64,000 nucleotides of DNA from JAVJQS01 sp040218815 (GCA_040218815.1 JAVJQS010000003.1:248001-312000), one strand, 5' to 3'. Counted from the first letter of the stretch, positions 1 through 9,164 are shown. Program-made: numbers and translations. The notes: generated from the letters alone by a model not told the origin.

Positions 1-1
1 T

Positions 2-781
2 TGTGATGAATTAGCGCATATTTACCGCTATGAAGGCGGTGGAATTGGTTTTAACTCGGGCTTATCTGCCAAACTACTAAAAGGCAATAGAGGCAGGTAT
101 AGTTTAGCACAACTGATTCCTGAAATTAATGCGGATGATGTACACTTTCCTCCTACCCAATTGGTTTCAATAGAAAATACTTGTAATAAAGGAGGTGGCT
201 GCTGCTGGGATTTAAAAGAGATTAAAAAAATTGCATCCTTTTGCAAAGAAGAAAAATTACCCTTGCATTTAGACGGTGCAAGACTTTATAATGCCTTAGT
301 TGCGAAAAATACAACACCTGCTGATATGGGACAGCAATTCGATAGTATTTCACTTTGCTTATCTAAAGGTTTAGGATGCCCTGTTGGTTCATTACTAATA
401 GGAAATAAGAGGTTTATAAAACAAGCTCGAAGAATTCGTAAAGTTTTGGGAGGAGGCATGCGACAAGCAGGTTATTTAGCAGCTGCTGGGATTTACGCTT
501 TAGATAATAACGTAGATCGCTTGAAAACAGACCATGAAAATGCAAAAACACTAGGTCAAATAATGGCAAAAAAGTCATTTGTTCAAGAAGTTCTTCCAGT
601 AGAAACCAACATCTTGATTTTCAAGTTAGATGATACCATCAATTCAGAAGACTACCTTAATAAATTAAAGGAAAACGGTATTCGCGCAGTTGGTATGGGT
701 CATCAAACAATCAGATTTGTCACTCATTTAGGTATTGGAAATCAAGAGATGGAGCAGTTAATAAAATACTTGGATAAGTAA
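2..781 (+). CDS. ltaE: Low-specificity L-threonine aldolase, 5' end outside window
   Basis: PLP-dependent aldolase of the beta-eliminating lyase fold that splits L-threonine or allo-threonine into glycine and acetaldehyde in the cytosol. The frame is open from base 2, so the gene starts before the window; about 259 codons remain of a family usually 330-350 residues long. The visible part begins just before the conserved HIYRYEGGG stretch, includes the loop after ENTCNKGGG, then LHLDGARLYNA, whose Asp contacts the PLP nitrogen in this family, and SLCLSKGLGCPVGS, whose Lys should form the Schiff base. The position after ENT, often His in E. coli-like enzymes, is Cys here. It converges on the DUF2797 gene with only 16 bases between them and no obvious hairpin. 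Confidence 0.93.
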   Translation, partial: CDELAHIYRYEGGGIGFNSGLSAKLLKGNRGRYSLAQLIPEINADDVHFPPTQLVSIENTCNKGGGCCWDLKEIKKIASFCKEEKLPLHLDGARLYNALVAKNTTPADMGQQFDSISLCLSKGLGCPVGSLLIGNKRFIKQARRIRKVLGGGMRQAGYLAAAGIYALDNNVDRLKTDHENAKTLGQIMAKKSFVQEVLPVETNILIFKLDDTINSEDYLNKLKENGIRAVGMGHQTIRFVTHLGIGNQEMEQLIKYLDK

Positions 782-797
782 AAATGGCTTCAATCCA

Positions 798-1610
798 TTA
801 ATTTTCAACTTCTAATTCCACAAAATAGCCACCATATTTCCGAATATTAATGACAATATCGCCCTCAAATAGTAAATATTGACCCTTTATGCCCATGAGT
901 TTTCCTACTAATGTTGGCTCTTTATCTAAATTGTGACTTTTTACTTTTTGCGGGAACTGGATTACAGGGTATTCCATTTCATAAATCTTGTCATCCTTGG
1001 CTGCAAACTCATTAAATTCATTATTCATTTTTTCTTGGAGTAATTCTTTCGTTTCTAACACATCAACATCAGAAGCCAGCTCATTTTTGAGCATGCGTTG
1101 CCATGGTGTTTTATCAGCTGCAAATTGTTTCAAGTCTACTTCAATCATGCCTGCTTGATAACGGTTTTCAGTTTCAGCAATTTTCACCGCCTTCCATGCC
1201 CCTTGATCAATCCATCGATAAGGTACTTGAGTTGCTCGAGTTACCCCTACTTTTATTCCAGAGGCAATCGCCAAGTAAACTACATGAGGTTGGTTGTGGT
1301 TTTTTTCTTCCCATTCTGGATCTCTCCCCCTACCTAAATGAGCTTCACATAACTCTGGTCGAATGATGCACTCCGCATTTTGCGGTGCATCACGAAAACA
1401 TGGAAAGCAAAAACCTTGCGCAAAGGATTTATTGGTTTTTCTGCCGCAGTTAATACAATTAATCAAGCCAGTGAAGTGCATTTTAAGTGATGAGCCAACT
1501 AAATCTGTCATATTTACCTTTTCCTCACCTAATGGCAGCGTATATTTTATAGGCGTTGCATATTCAGTTTGCATTTTTCTGAGGTTTCCTTCAACTACTA
1601 ATTTTTCCAT
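798..1610 (-). CDS. DUF2797 domain-containing protein
   Basis: Conserved protein of unknown function, 270 residues. Recognition rests on the central block IKVGVTRATQVPYRWIDQGA, typical of DUF2797, which is thought to be distantly related to GIY-YIG-like folds. An N-terminal treble-clef-like cluster (CINCGRKTNKSFAQGFCFPC, about residues 52-75) with four Cys suggests zinc binding, and two further Cys follow in CIIRPELCEAHLGRGRDPEWE. There is no signal peptide or membrane segment, so it should be cytosolic. The nucleic-acid role hinted at by the fold is inference only. It is divergent from the TPR membrane gene, separated by about 90 bases. Confidence 0.85.
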   Translation of the reverse strand: MEKLVVEGNLRKMQTEYATPIKYTLPLGEEKVNMTDLVGSSLKMHFTGLINCINCGRKTNKSFAQGFCFPCFRDAPQNAECIIRPELCEAHLGRGRDPEWEEKNHNQPHVVYLAIASGIKVGVTRATQVPYRWIDQGAWKAVKIAETENRYQAGMIEVDLKQFAADKTPWQRMLKNELASDVDVLETKELLQEKMNNEFNEFAAKDDKIYEMEYPVIQFPQKVKSHNLDKEPTLVGKLMGIKGQYLLFEGDIVINIRKYGGYFVELEVEN

Positions 1611-1699
1611 TGAGCGAATTTAATTGAAATTGAAAACAACTCAAGCTGATTTCTAAAATTCATAATGGTTTTAATAATTTAGGCCTTCAATCCAATGCT

Positions 1700-3679
1700 T
1701 TGCAAAATCTAAAAAACAGCAATATTTTCCTTTTATTCTTGGTCTTAGGGTTCATCCTATATGGCAATACCTTAACGCATGAATATGCGTTAGATGATGC
1801 CATTGTAATTAATGACAATACATTTACAAAAAAAGGATTTTCTGGTATTTGGGATCAACTGAGCAATGATCAATTCATGGGGTTTTATGGAGAGAAAAAA
1901 GAATTGGTTTCAGGAGGCAGGTACCGCCCCTTATCTATGGTAGTATTTAATATCCAATATGCAATTGCAGGAGAAAATGCTACTGTAAGTCATTTAATAA
2001 ATGTGCTATTTTATATATTAAACGGTTTTTTACTATTTCTCTTGCTTCATCGGCTCTTGCCTGATTCAACGCGAATTCATAAATGGCTTCCATTTTCATT
2101 GCTAGTAAGTTTATTGTGGTTCTTCCATCCCATTCACACAGAAGTTGTGGCCAATATAAAAGGCTTAGATGAAATTATGGCCTTTTGTTTTGAGTTACTC
2201 AGCCTTTGGTTCATATTAAACTATCTTGATAACAAAAAAGTGAAGGAGCTACTAGTGGCTGTTTTTCTATTTTTTCTTGCGCTTTTGTCAAAAGAAAATG
2301 CGATTACTTGGTTGGCAATTATTCCATTAGTCATTTATTTTTTTACAGATCACCCCATAAAAAAAGCACTTCCTATTTATATTTCAATTTTTGCCACCTC
2401 AATGGTTTGGTTCTTTATACGCTACCAGGTGGTTGGGGGTGGCATTTCAAATGTTGCCGACAATTTGATGAACGACCCCTTTTTGGACTCTAGTATTTCT
2501 GAAAAATACGCTACCATAGTTTATACCCTAGGTAAATATATCCAGTTGCTCTTTTTCCCTCATCCCCTAACCTATGATTATTACCCAAAACAAATTCCAA
2601 TAGTTAGCTGGTCAAATCCTTATGTTATTCTTACGCTTATGAGCTATATAATTTTAGGTATTGTCGCCATAACTGGGTTTTTCAAAAAGAGTATCCCCGC
2701 ATTTGGAATTCTACTATTTATTATCACCTTGAGCATTGCTTCCAACCTATTTTTCCCTATTGGTGCATTTATGAATGAGCGTTTTGTTTATGTTTCCTCA
2801 TTGGGTTTTTGTTTAATAGTTGGTTATTTTATCCAACTTGGTATTCCTAAAAATGTCCAAACAGTAAAAACTGCTAAGCAGCTTAGTGTTGCTATATTTT
2901 CCATTTTCTTAATACTTTATTCCCTAAAAACCATCAGTAGAAATCCAGTTTGGAAAAACAACCTTACCCTTGCTACAAACGATGCTAACATATCAGTAAA
3001 CGGAGCCAAAAGCAATGTAATGGCTGGTGGTTTATTGACAGAAGAAGCGACAAAAACGAATAATCCTGCTGAGAAAAACAAACTGCTCCAAAAAGCTATT
3101 TTTCACCTTGATCGAGCGGTTAATATCTATCCTGAATACATTGACGCGCTGCTTCTAATGGGTAATGCGCAGTGGGAGCTTACTAAGGATATCACCAAGG
3201 CAATGCCCTATTATTATAGGATTCTAAATATAAATAATCAACATATAAACACTTGGCAAAATAGTTTTGTGATTTTGGAGCAAAGCAAAAATGTAGATGC
3301 AAAAATTTCAGCCTATCAAACTTTGTTGAAATACAACCCCAATAAGCCTCAAGTTTATTTAAATTTAGGAAGGGCATATGGCAGAGAGAAAAATGACCTA
3401 GGACGGTCGATTTATTATTTAGAAAAGGGCAGAGAGCTTGCTCCAGCAAATGTTGATATTCTAACCAATTTAGGTACGGCTTATGGATTGCAAAAAAATT
3501 ATGACAAGGCTATTGAAGTTTTAGAAAAAGCTTCAGAAATCAAACCAACTGTTGCTAAAATATATATAGATTTAGGGCTAAGCTATTTTAATTCAGGGCG
3601 ATTTGATGCTGCAAAAGCGGCTTTCGATAAAGCTGCTCAATTGGATCAGAACCTTGATCGGTCTCAATTCCCAGTTTAA
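1700..3679 (+). CDS. TMTC/GT39-like membrane protein with C-terminal TPR repeats
   Basis: Integral membrane protein of 659 residues. The first ~400 residues hold about ten hydrophobic segments; the pattern GRYRPLSMVVFNIQY and a following FFHPIHTEVVANIKGLDE loop resemble the DUF1736/TMTC group of GT-C glycosyltransferase-like proteins. The last ~250 residues (from about 420) are tetratricopeptide repeats, including LVLEKA/IYLDLG-type helices such as YLNLGRAYGREKNDLGRSI and IYIDLGLSYFNSGRFDAA. By homology it may transfer a lipid-linked sugar to exported proteins, but the donor and acceptor are unknown. The start is a TTG: no ATG occurs in frame before residue ~60, and the TTG start gives a sensible N-terminal membrane helix. 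Confidence 0.8.
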   Translation: MQNLKNSNIFLLFLVLGFILYGNTLTHEYALDDAIVINDNTFTKKGFSGIWDQLSNDQFMGFYGEKKELVSGGRYRPLSMVVFNIQYAIAGENATVSHLINVLFYILNGFLLFLLLHRLLPDSTRIHKWLPFSLLVSLLWFFHPIHTEVVANIKGLDEIMAFCFELLSLWFILNYLDNKKVKELLVAVFLFFLALLSKENAITWLAIIPLVIYFFTDHPIKKALPIYISIFATSMVWFFIRYQVVGGGISNVADNLMNDPFLDSSISEKYATIVYTLGKYIQLLFFPHPLTYDYYPKQIPIVSWSNPYVILTLMSYIILGIVAITGFFKKSIPAFGILLFIITLSIASNLFFPIGAFMNERFVYVSSLGFCLIVGYFIQLGIPKNVQTVKTAKQLSVAIFSIFLILYSLKTISRNPVWKNNLTLATNDANISVNGAKSNVMAGGLLTEEATKTNNPAEKNKLLQKAIFHLDRAVNIYPEYIDALLLMGNAQWELTKDITKAMPYYYRILNINNQHINTWQNSFVILEQSKNVDAKISAYQTLLKYNPNKPQVYLNLGRAYGREKNDLGRSIYYLEKGRELAPANVDILTNLGTAYGLQKNYDKAIEVLEKASEIKPTVAKIYIDLGLSYFNSGRFDAAKAAFDKAAQLDQNLDRSQFPV

Positions 3680-3813
3680 TGGAACAGAATAAAATTAAAT
3701 CTTCTTCAAAAGTGATTTAATCGAATGGTTATTTTCATACACCCCTCTTACTACTTATTTATCAGTGACTTATATTCCAACTAAATAATAATCTAGACTA
3801 AATAGAAAAAGGC

Positions 3814-3844
3814 TTGTTTTAAAAACATGCTTGTGTTATCTTTG
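3814..3844 (+). promoter_or_regulatory. Bacteroidota sigma-A type promoter for the small lipoprotein gene
   Basis: TTG at 3814-3816, a 20-base spacer, then TATCTTTG at 3837-3844. This matches the established Bacteroidota consensus of a -33 TTG and a -7 TAnnTTTG. The start codon lies 23 bases downstream. Confidence 0.7.
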
Positions 3845-3867
3845 AGTAAATTAATTCTTAATAAATT

Positions 3868-4377
3868 ATGAAAACTTCATTTAAATATCTTCTTTTATTC
3901 TTTGCTGTTATTACAATGTCAATAGTTTCTTGTAGTGATGACGATGGTGGTGACGAACCAACACCTAAACCACCGACCAACGATACAATGCCAAATGATA
4001 CAATGCCTACAAACACAGAAATGTTTTCATTAATTGCAAATGGAGATACAGTTATTTTCACTAGTTACTCTGTTACATTAGATGACTTTTCTAGGCCGAC
4101 AAATTTTCAAATAATTATGGGCAGCAAATCATCTCCTAACGAATCAATGAATATTGATATGCCTGAAAATTTTGTAGGAACTGCAAATTATCCAGGAGCT
4201 GCTGACAAAGTAATAACCTATAGAAGGGACGGGGCAACTTTTAATCCAGTAAGTGGATTTTTAACCATTAGTCAGAATGATTCTGTTGTTGCTGGAACTT
4301 TTGAATTTGAAGGTAAACCCTTATTTGGAAATGACACCCTCGCGGTAACTAATGGAAGATTTTATATAAGAAATTAG
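3868..4377 (+). CDS. Small lipoprotein of unknown function
   Basis: Protein of 169 residues with a lipoprotein signal (KYLLLFFAVITMSIVSC). The lipidated Cys is followed by SDDDGGDE, an acidic run of the kind that acts as a surface-export signal for Bacteroidota lipoproteins, so it may sit on the outside of the cell. A short Thr/Pro/Asn-rich linker (residues ~29-52, with a repeated TMPNDTMP unit) leads to a ~115-residue beta-rich domain that I cannot assign. It is a single-gene unit between its own promoter and a clear terminator hairpin. Confidence 0.75.
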   Translation: MKTSFKYLLLFFAVITMSIVSCSDDDGGDEPTPKPPTNDTMPNDTMPTNTEMFSLIANGDTVIFTSYSVTLDDFSRPTNFQIIMGSKSSPNESMNIDMPENFVGTANYPGAADKVITYRRDGATFNPVSGFLTISQNDSVVAGTFEFEGKPLFGNDTLAVTNGRFYIRN

Positions 4378-4400
4378 ATAAATAGTATCTAATCTGATTT

Positions 4401-4429
4401 AAAAAGCTACCAATCTGGTAGCTTTTTTT
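4401..4429 (+). terminator. Rho-independent terminator after the small lipoprotein gene
   Basis: Stem GCTACC (4406-4411) and GGTAGC (4417-4422) around a 5-base loop, with A5 before and T7 after the stem. Confidence 0.85.
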
Positions 4430-4523
4430 GGTTTAAAATAAACTTCTTAATAAGCGTTAATTCTGTTTTTTCAAAACTAATAGCTTGAAAGAAGCCTTAC
4501 TTTTATGGTCAAAAAAATTAACT

Positions 4524-6974
4524 ATGAGAATAACAGTTTCTACAGTTGTATTCTTAATGCTCTGGACCTCATCATTCGCTCAACGAAAATTAGAGAGCTC
4601 ATCTGATATACTGCATGAATTGAAAAAATTAAATGTAGTTGGCAAAGCCCTCTATGTAGCAGCTCACCCAGATGATGAAAATACACGTTTAATCTCATGG
4701 CTTGAAAATGAACGTTTAGTAGAAACTGCATACCTTTCCCTAACTCGTGGAGATGGTGGGCAAAACTTAATTGGATCAGAAAAAGGGGATGCAATGGGCG
4801 TATTGCGCACTCAAGAATTACTTGAAGCTAGAAACGAAGATGGAGCTGAACAGTTTTTTAGCAGAGCAGTTGATTTTGGCTACTCTAAAACTGCAGATGA
4901 AACATTAGAAATATGGGATAAGGAAGCTGTATTAGGAGATGTCGTTTATGTCATAAGAAAATTTAAACCTGATGTCATTATTACTCGATTTCCAGCTGAT
5001 GGAAGAGGAGGCCATGGACACCACACTGCTTCATCCATTTTAGCAGAAGAAGCATTTACCTTAGCTGCTGACCCTGCTGCATATCCCGACCAACTAGAAG
5101 AAGTTGAAATTTGGCAAGCAAAAAGATTATTGTGGGATGTGTATTGGTGGAACACAACACTACGTGATGAAGCCATTGCTTCTGGTGGTATTATTGAAGT
5201 TAATATTGGTGAGTACAATCCACTCCTTGGTCTTTCTTATTCTGAAATAGCTGCAGATGGAAGGTCTCAACACAAAAGTCAAGGTTTTGGATCAGCAAGA
5301 AGTCGTGGAAATAAAATTGAATACCTGAAGCACACAAAAGGAGATCAAGCAGAGCAGTATCTATTTGAAGACATCAACACTACATGGACAAGAGTTGACG
5401 GAGCAGAAAGTATTGAGAAATCGGTCCAAGAAATCATCTCTAATTATAAAGCCGATCAACCCTCAGCCTCCGTTTCTGGCTTAGTTTCTCTCTATCAGTC
5501 GATGCAAGAATTTGAGAATAACTACTACGTTATTCAAAAAATGGAAGATGTAAAGCGACTGATAAAAGCTAGCGCAGGGATTTATGTGGAAGCTTTAGCA
5601 AATAATTACAACTACGTTGCTGGTGATAAGCTAACAGGAAAATTTAGTGTAGTCAACAGGAGTGATATTCCTTTTAAATTGAAAAATATTTCACCAAAAG
5701 TTGATAGCTCCTTCGATGAGATCAATTTAGCATTTAATGAAAATGTGAGTTTTCCTTTTTCAATTATTTTTAATAAAGAGATTTCACAACCTTATTGGTT
5801 GCAACATACAGCCTATGACAAGATAATTGAAGCGGATTATGATTTGAGGGCAAATCCTGAAAATAAGAAAGTATTGATGTTTGAGTACACTTTAAATTTA
5901 AATGGTGTAGACATCAATTTTGAAGAACCAATCGACTATAAATCAACTGACAGAGTTGATGGTGAATTACATAGAGATGTTATTATTAGTCCAAAAGTGA
6001 CCGTTAATTTAGCAGATAAAGTTTATCTATTCTCAAATGACGAAGCCCAACAAATTGACTTACTTGTAGAGGCTAACCAGGCGAACATTAATGCTAATCT
6101 AACAGTAAAAGTGCCAGAAGGCTGGCAAGTAACTCCTTCTTCTATATCACTAAATTTCAACGCTGCAGGAGAACAAAAAGCCATAAACATTAGCTTAACA
6201 CCTCCTAAGAACCAATCTGTAGGAGATTTAACAATTGAGTTAAATGGTAAGCCTGCAAAATCAGTTCAGCGCATTGATTACCCCCATGTTAAACCTCAAA
6301 TCTTATTTCCCGATGCAAAAGCCAAAGTGGTTAAGGTGGATTTGAAAAAACAAGTTAAAAGTGTGGGTTATATCATTGGCAGTGGCGATGATGTTGCACA
6401 AAATCTAAAACAAGTTGGTTTTGAAGTCAACTCTTTTAATGCCAATGAGCTAGCAGTAAAAGACTTATCAGAATTCGAGACCATAATTGTTGGAATTCGA
6501 GCTTACAATACTGAAGAAAGCATGAAAAATGGAAATACCATTCTTAATGAATATGTTAAGAATGGTGGAAATGTGATTGTACAGTACAATACAAACCGTG
6601 GATTGATTACAGATGATATTGGACCTTACCCCTACCATATTTCTAGAAACAGGGTAACAAAGGAAGAAGCTAAACCAACATTTTTAAAGCCCAATCATCC
6701 CTTATTAAATCAACCAAACAAAATAATTCAAGCAGATTTTGATGGTTGGGTGCAAGAGCGAGGACTTTACTTTGCCGATGAATGGGATGATAATTACGAG
6801 CCAATATTGGAATGGAATGATCCTGGGGAGGAGCCCCAAGCAGGCAGTATTCTTGTTGCTGATTATGGTGAAGGACACTTTATTTTTACCGGAATTTCAT
6901 TTTTCAGGCAATTGCCAGCTGGAGTTCCAGGAGCATACCGCCTTTTCACCAATATGATTTCTTATGGTAAATAA
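4524..6974 (+). CDS. Secreted PIG-L family deacetylase with C-terminal amidotransferase-like domain
   Basis: Zinc-dependent N-deacetylase of the PIG-L/LmbE superfamily (GlcNAc-type substrates), 816 residues from the ATG used here. A TTG 39 bases upstream would only add a hydrophilic stretch in front of a good signal peptide (MRITVSTVVFLMLWTSSFAQ), so I prefer the ATG. The metal site is AHPDDE at residues 47-52, and the distal His motif is GRGGHGHH near residue 170. After the ~300-residue catalytic domain come beta-sandwich-like regions and, from about residue 620, a ThuA/class-I-amidotransferase-like fold (VGIRAYNTEESM, GGNVIVQYNTNRG, GHFIFTGISFFRQLP). The exact substrate cannot be read from the sequence. 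The stop overlaps the next small gene by 11 bases, so translation is likely coupled with the micro-protein and the symporter. Confidence 0.88.
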   Translation: MRITVSTVVFLMLWTSSFAQRKLESSSDILHELKKLNVVGKALYVAAHPDDENTRLISWLENERLVETAYLSLTRGDGGQNLIGSEKGDAMGVLRTQELLEARNEDGAEQFFSRAVDFGYSKTADETLEIWDKEAVLGDVVYVIRKFKPDVIITRFPADGRGGHGHHTASSILAEEAFTLAADPAAYPDQLEEVEIWQAKRLLWDVYWWNTTLRDEAIASGGIIEVNIGEYNPLLGLSYSEIAADGRSQHKSQGFGSARSRGNKIEYLKHTKGDQAEQYLFEDINTTWTRVDGAESIEKSVQEIISNYKADQPSASVSGLVSLYQSMQEFENNYYVIQKMEDVKRLIKASAGIYVEALANNYNYVAGDKLTGKFSVVNRSDIPFKLKNISPKVDSSFDEINLAFNENVSFPFSIIFNKEISQPYWLQHTAYDKIIEADYDLRANPENKKVLMFEYTLNLNGVDINFEEPIDYKSTDRVDGELHRDVIISPKVTVNLADKVYLFSNDEAQQIDLLVEANQANINANLTVKVPEGWQVTPSSISLNFNAAGEQKAINISLTPPKNQSVGDLTIELNGKPAKSVQRIDYPHVKPQILFPDAKAKVVKVDLKKQVKSVGYIIGSGDDVAQNLKQVGFEVNSFNANELAVKDLSEFETIIVGIRAYNTEESMKNGNTILNEYVKNGGNVIVQYNTNRGLITDDIGPYPYHISRNRVTKEEAKPTFLKPNHPLLNQPNKIIQADFDGWVQERGLYFADEWDDNYEPILEWNDPGEEPQAGSILVADYGEGHFIFTGISFFRQLPAGVPGAYRLFTNMISYGK

Positions 6975-7098
6975 GCTAGAAGATGAACAAGAGCAGCCCC
7001 CATTTTTTAAAAAATGGAGCGGTTTATATACTTTTTTGATTATTGTGGAACTGGTATTGATTTTTCTATTCATATGGATAACTAACTCTTTCAGCTAA
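6964..7098 (+). CDS. 44-residue single-pass membrane micro-protein
   Basis: Short ORF of 44 codons plus stop. It begins with ATGGTAAATAAG inside the last codons of the PIG-L gene (11-base overlap) and ends in TAATG, sharing one base with the symporter start. The N-terminal half is charged (MVNKLEDEQEQPPFFKKWSG) and the C-terminal half is one hydrophobic helix (residues ~21-40, TFLIIVELVLIFLFIWI) ending in TNSFS. The positive-to-hydrophobic order suggests an N-in single-span protein. Overlap at both ends, and a membrane helix in a frame different from both neighbours, argue that this is a real gene. Function is unknown; a small accessory subunit of the downstream symporter is a guess from position. 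Confidence 0.7.
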   Translation: MVNKLEDEQEQPPFFKKWSGLYTFLIIVELVLIFLFIWITNSFS

Positions 7099-8810
7099 TG
7101 GGAGAATTGGGCTGGATAGACTGGAGCGTATTGCTCGGAACCCTATTTTTTATTGTTGCCTTTGGTGTTTGGAAAACAAAAGGAAGCAAAAACATTGAAG
7201 GATACCTTTTGGGTGGTAAAGAATCCAATTGGTGGACCATTGGTTTATCAGTAATGGCAACACAGGCTTCTGCCATTACTTTTCTCTCAACACCAGGACA
7301 AGCGTATATGGAAGGAATGGGTTTTGTGCAATTCTATTTTGGATTACCTATTGCTATGATTATCATTTCCACTGTATTTATTCCACTCTATTACAAGCTA
7401 AAGGTATATACTGCCTATGAATTTTTAGAGTCACGATTTAATAATAAGACACGACTTTTAACAGCTTCATTATTTTTATTGCAGCGTGGCCTGGCAGCGG
7501 GAATTACTATTTATGCGCCAGCAATTATACTTTCACAAATTATAGGCTGGAGTTTGAGTTTCACCATACTCTTTATTGGTGCACTAGTAATTGTTTATAC
7601 CGTTTCAGGAGGCACAAAAGCGGTTAGTCAGACGCATAAGCAACAAATGGCTGTAATCTTTCTCGGTATGTTTATCGCCTGTGGATTCTTAGTATCCTTC
7701 TTAACAGACAATCTGAGTTTTTTAGAGGGCATTGAAGTTGCAGGAGCTATGGACAAAATGGAAGTGATTGACTGGGAGTTTAATCCTGGGAGCCGCTATA
7801 ATATTTGGTCGGGAATTATTGGAGGGCTGTTTTTACAGCTGAGCTATTTTGGTACAGATCAATCACAAGTGCAACGATACTTAAGCGGCAGTTCCGTAAA
7901 AGAAAGTCGACTTGGATTAATGTTTAACGGTTTACTGAAAATTCCGATGCAATTTTTCATTTTGTTTGTTGGAGTGTTGGTATTTCTATTTTATCAATTT
8001 ATAATGCCTCCACTCCACTTTAATCAAGCCAATGTGGATAAAGTATTGCAAAGTGAATATGCTTCGGAATACCAAGAGTTAGAGAGAGAACAAACGGCTG
8101 TTTTTGAAGAAAAAAGAGCGCTGATTGAGCAATACAAAATCACTGAAAATAAGGCTGGAATTAAAACTGAACTTAACGAATTGCATCAGGAAGAAAAAAG
8201 CCTGATGAAGGAAAGTAAAGCAATTATAAAAAAGGTAGATGCTGATGCAGAAACCGAAGATGATGATTACATCTTTATCACTTTTGTGATTAACTTTTTA
8301 CCTATAGGAATAGTTGGGCTTCTATTGGCTGTGATTTTCTCTGCAGCCATGTCCTCTACCTCAGCAGAGTTAAATGCGTTAGCCTCAACCACCACTGTTG
8401 ACATTTATAAGAGAAATCTCAAAAAAGATGGGTCCGAAAGACATTATTTAATCCGATCCAAAATTTTCACCTTACTTTTTGGTTTGTTAGCTATCGCTTT
8501 CGCTGCCATGGCAAGCTTATTCGACAATTTAATTGAGGCTGTAAATATTTTAGGGTCCTTATTTTACGGTACTATTTTAGGCGTATTTTTAGTTGCCTTT
8601 TTCTTTAAGTCCATCAAGGGGAATTCTGTTTTCTATGCTGCTTTAATTGCCCAAGCCATTATTATCGCACTTTACACCTTGAATAGAACGGGTGCTATTG
8701 ATATTGCCTACTTATGGTATAATTTAATTGCACCTACTTTAGTGATTGCAATTGCATTTAGTATACAGCAATTAGTTCCTCAGAAAAATATTGAATCAAG
8801 GTCTAAATAG
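7098..8810 (+). CDS. Sodium:solute symporter (SSS family)
   Basis: Sodium-coupled transporter of 570 residues in the cytoplasmic membrane. It has the SSS hallmarks: about 13 hydrophobic segments, GYLLGGKESNWWTIGLSVMA in the first helices, the YTVSGGTKAVSQTHKQQ stretch, GTDQSQVQRYLS, and FSAAMSSTSAELNALAS near the sodium site. Substrate unknown; sugar, amino-sugar or organic anion would all fit, and an amino sugar would suit the neighbouring PIG-L deacetylase (inference). It is unusual in carrying a ~75-residue Glu/Lys-rich, coiled-coil-like insertion (residues ~315-388) between two membrane segments. Translationally coupled (TAATG) to the micro-protein gene. Confidence 0.9.
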   Translation: MGELGWIDWSVLLGTLFFIVAFGVWKTKGSKNIEGYLLGGKESNWWTIGLSVMATQASAITFLSTPGQAYMEGMGFVQFYFGLPIAMIIISTVFIPLYYKLKVYTAYEFLESRFNNKTRLLTASLFLLQRGLAAGITIYAPAIILSQIIGWSLSFTILFIGALVIVYTVSGGTKAVSQTHKQQMAVIFLGMFIACGFLVSFLTDNLSFLEGIEVAGAMDKMEVIDWEFNPGSRYNIWSGIIGGLFLQLSYFGTDQSQVQRYLSGSSVKESRLGLMFNGLLKIPMQFFILFVGVLVFLFYQFIMPPLHFNQANVDKVLQSEYASEYQELEREQTAVFEEKRALIEQYKITENKAGIKTELNELHQEEKSLMKESKAIIKKVDADAETEDDDYIFITFVINFLPIGIVGLLLAVIFSAAMSSTSAELNALASTTTVDIYKRNLKKDGSERHYLIRSKIFTLLFGLLAIAFAAMASLFDNLIEAVNILGSLFYGTILGVFLVAFFFKSIKGNSVFYAALIAQAIIIALYTLNRTGAIDIAYLWYNLIAPTLVIAIAFSIQQLVPQKNIESRSK

Positions 8811-8850
8811 GGAAAAGTTTAAGTTTAATCTGAGCTATTTTCCTAAAATA

Positions 8851-8880
8851 TTGAAAATGAAGTAGAAAATACTATCTTTA
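8851..8880 (+). promoter_or_regulatory. Promoter of the cold-shock gene
   Basis: TTG at 8851-8853, exactly 19 bases, then TATCTTTA at 8873-8880: a near-perfect Bacteroidota promoter, with A instead of G at the last base of the -7 box. It leaves a short leader of about 20 bases before the ATG. Confidence 0.7.
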
Positions 8881-8905
8881 CCGCTAAATATAATCACAAT
8901 TTATT

Positions 8906-9097
8906 ATGAGTAAGGGTACAGTAAAATTTTTCAACAACGCAAAAGGTTATGGATTCATCACGCCGGAAGATGGTAGTAAAGATGTTTTTGTTCATGCAAA
9001 TAACTTAGACATTGAAATTGCCGAAGGCGACGAAGTAAACTTTGAAATTGAAGAAAGCACAAAAGGTTTAAATGCAGTAAATATAGAAAAGGCTTAG
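8906..9097 (+). CDS. Cold-shock domain protein
   Basis: Single-stranded nucleic-acid binding CspA-type protein, 63 residues, a full OB-fold cold-shock domain. Both RNA-binding motifs are present: KGYGFITP (RNP1) and VFVHANN (RNP2). The RNP1-like motif starts with Lys at the position that is Lys in E. coli CspA. It acts in the cytosol as an RNA chaperone. It is a monocistronic unit with its own promoter and a strong terminator hairpin. Nothing in the sequence shows whether it is cold-induced; the short leader argues against a long thermosensing 5' UTR of the E. coli cspA type. Confidence 0.95.
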   Translation: MSKGTVKFFNNAKGYGFITPEDGSKDVFVHANNLDIEIAEGDEVNFEIEESTKGLNAVNIEKA

Positions 9098-9121
9098 TCT
9101 TTCTTTAGCATATAACTTAAC

Positions 9122-9149
9122 AAGCCTCGCAATTGCGAGGCTTTTTTTT
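9122..9149 (+). terminator. Rho-independent terminator after the cold-shock gene
   Basis: Perfect 9-base stem AAGCCTCGC / GCGAGGCTT around an AATT loop, followed by a run of T. Confidence 0.92.
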
Positions 9150-9164
9150 GTTAGACATTTTCTT

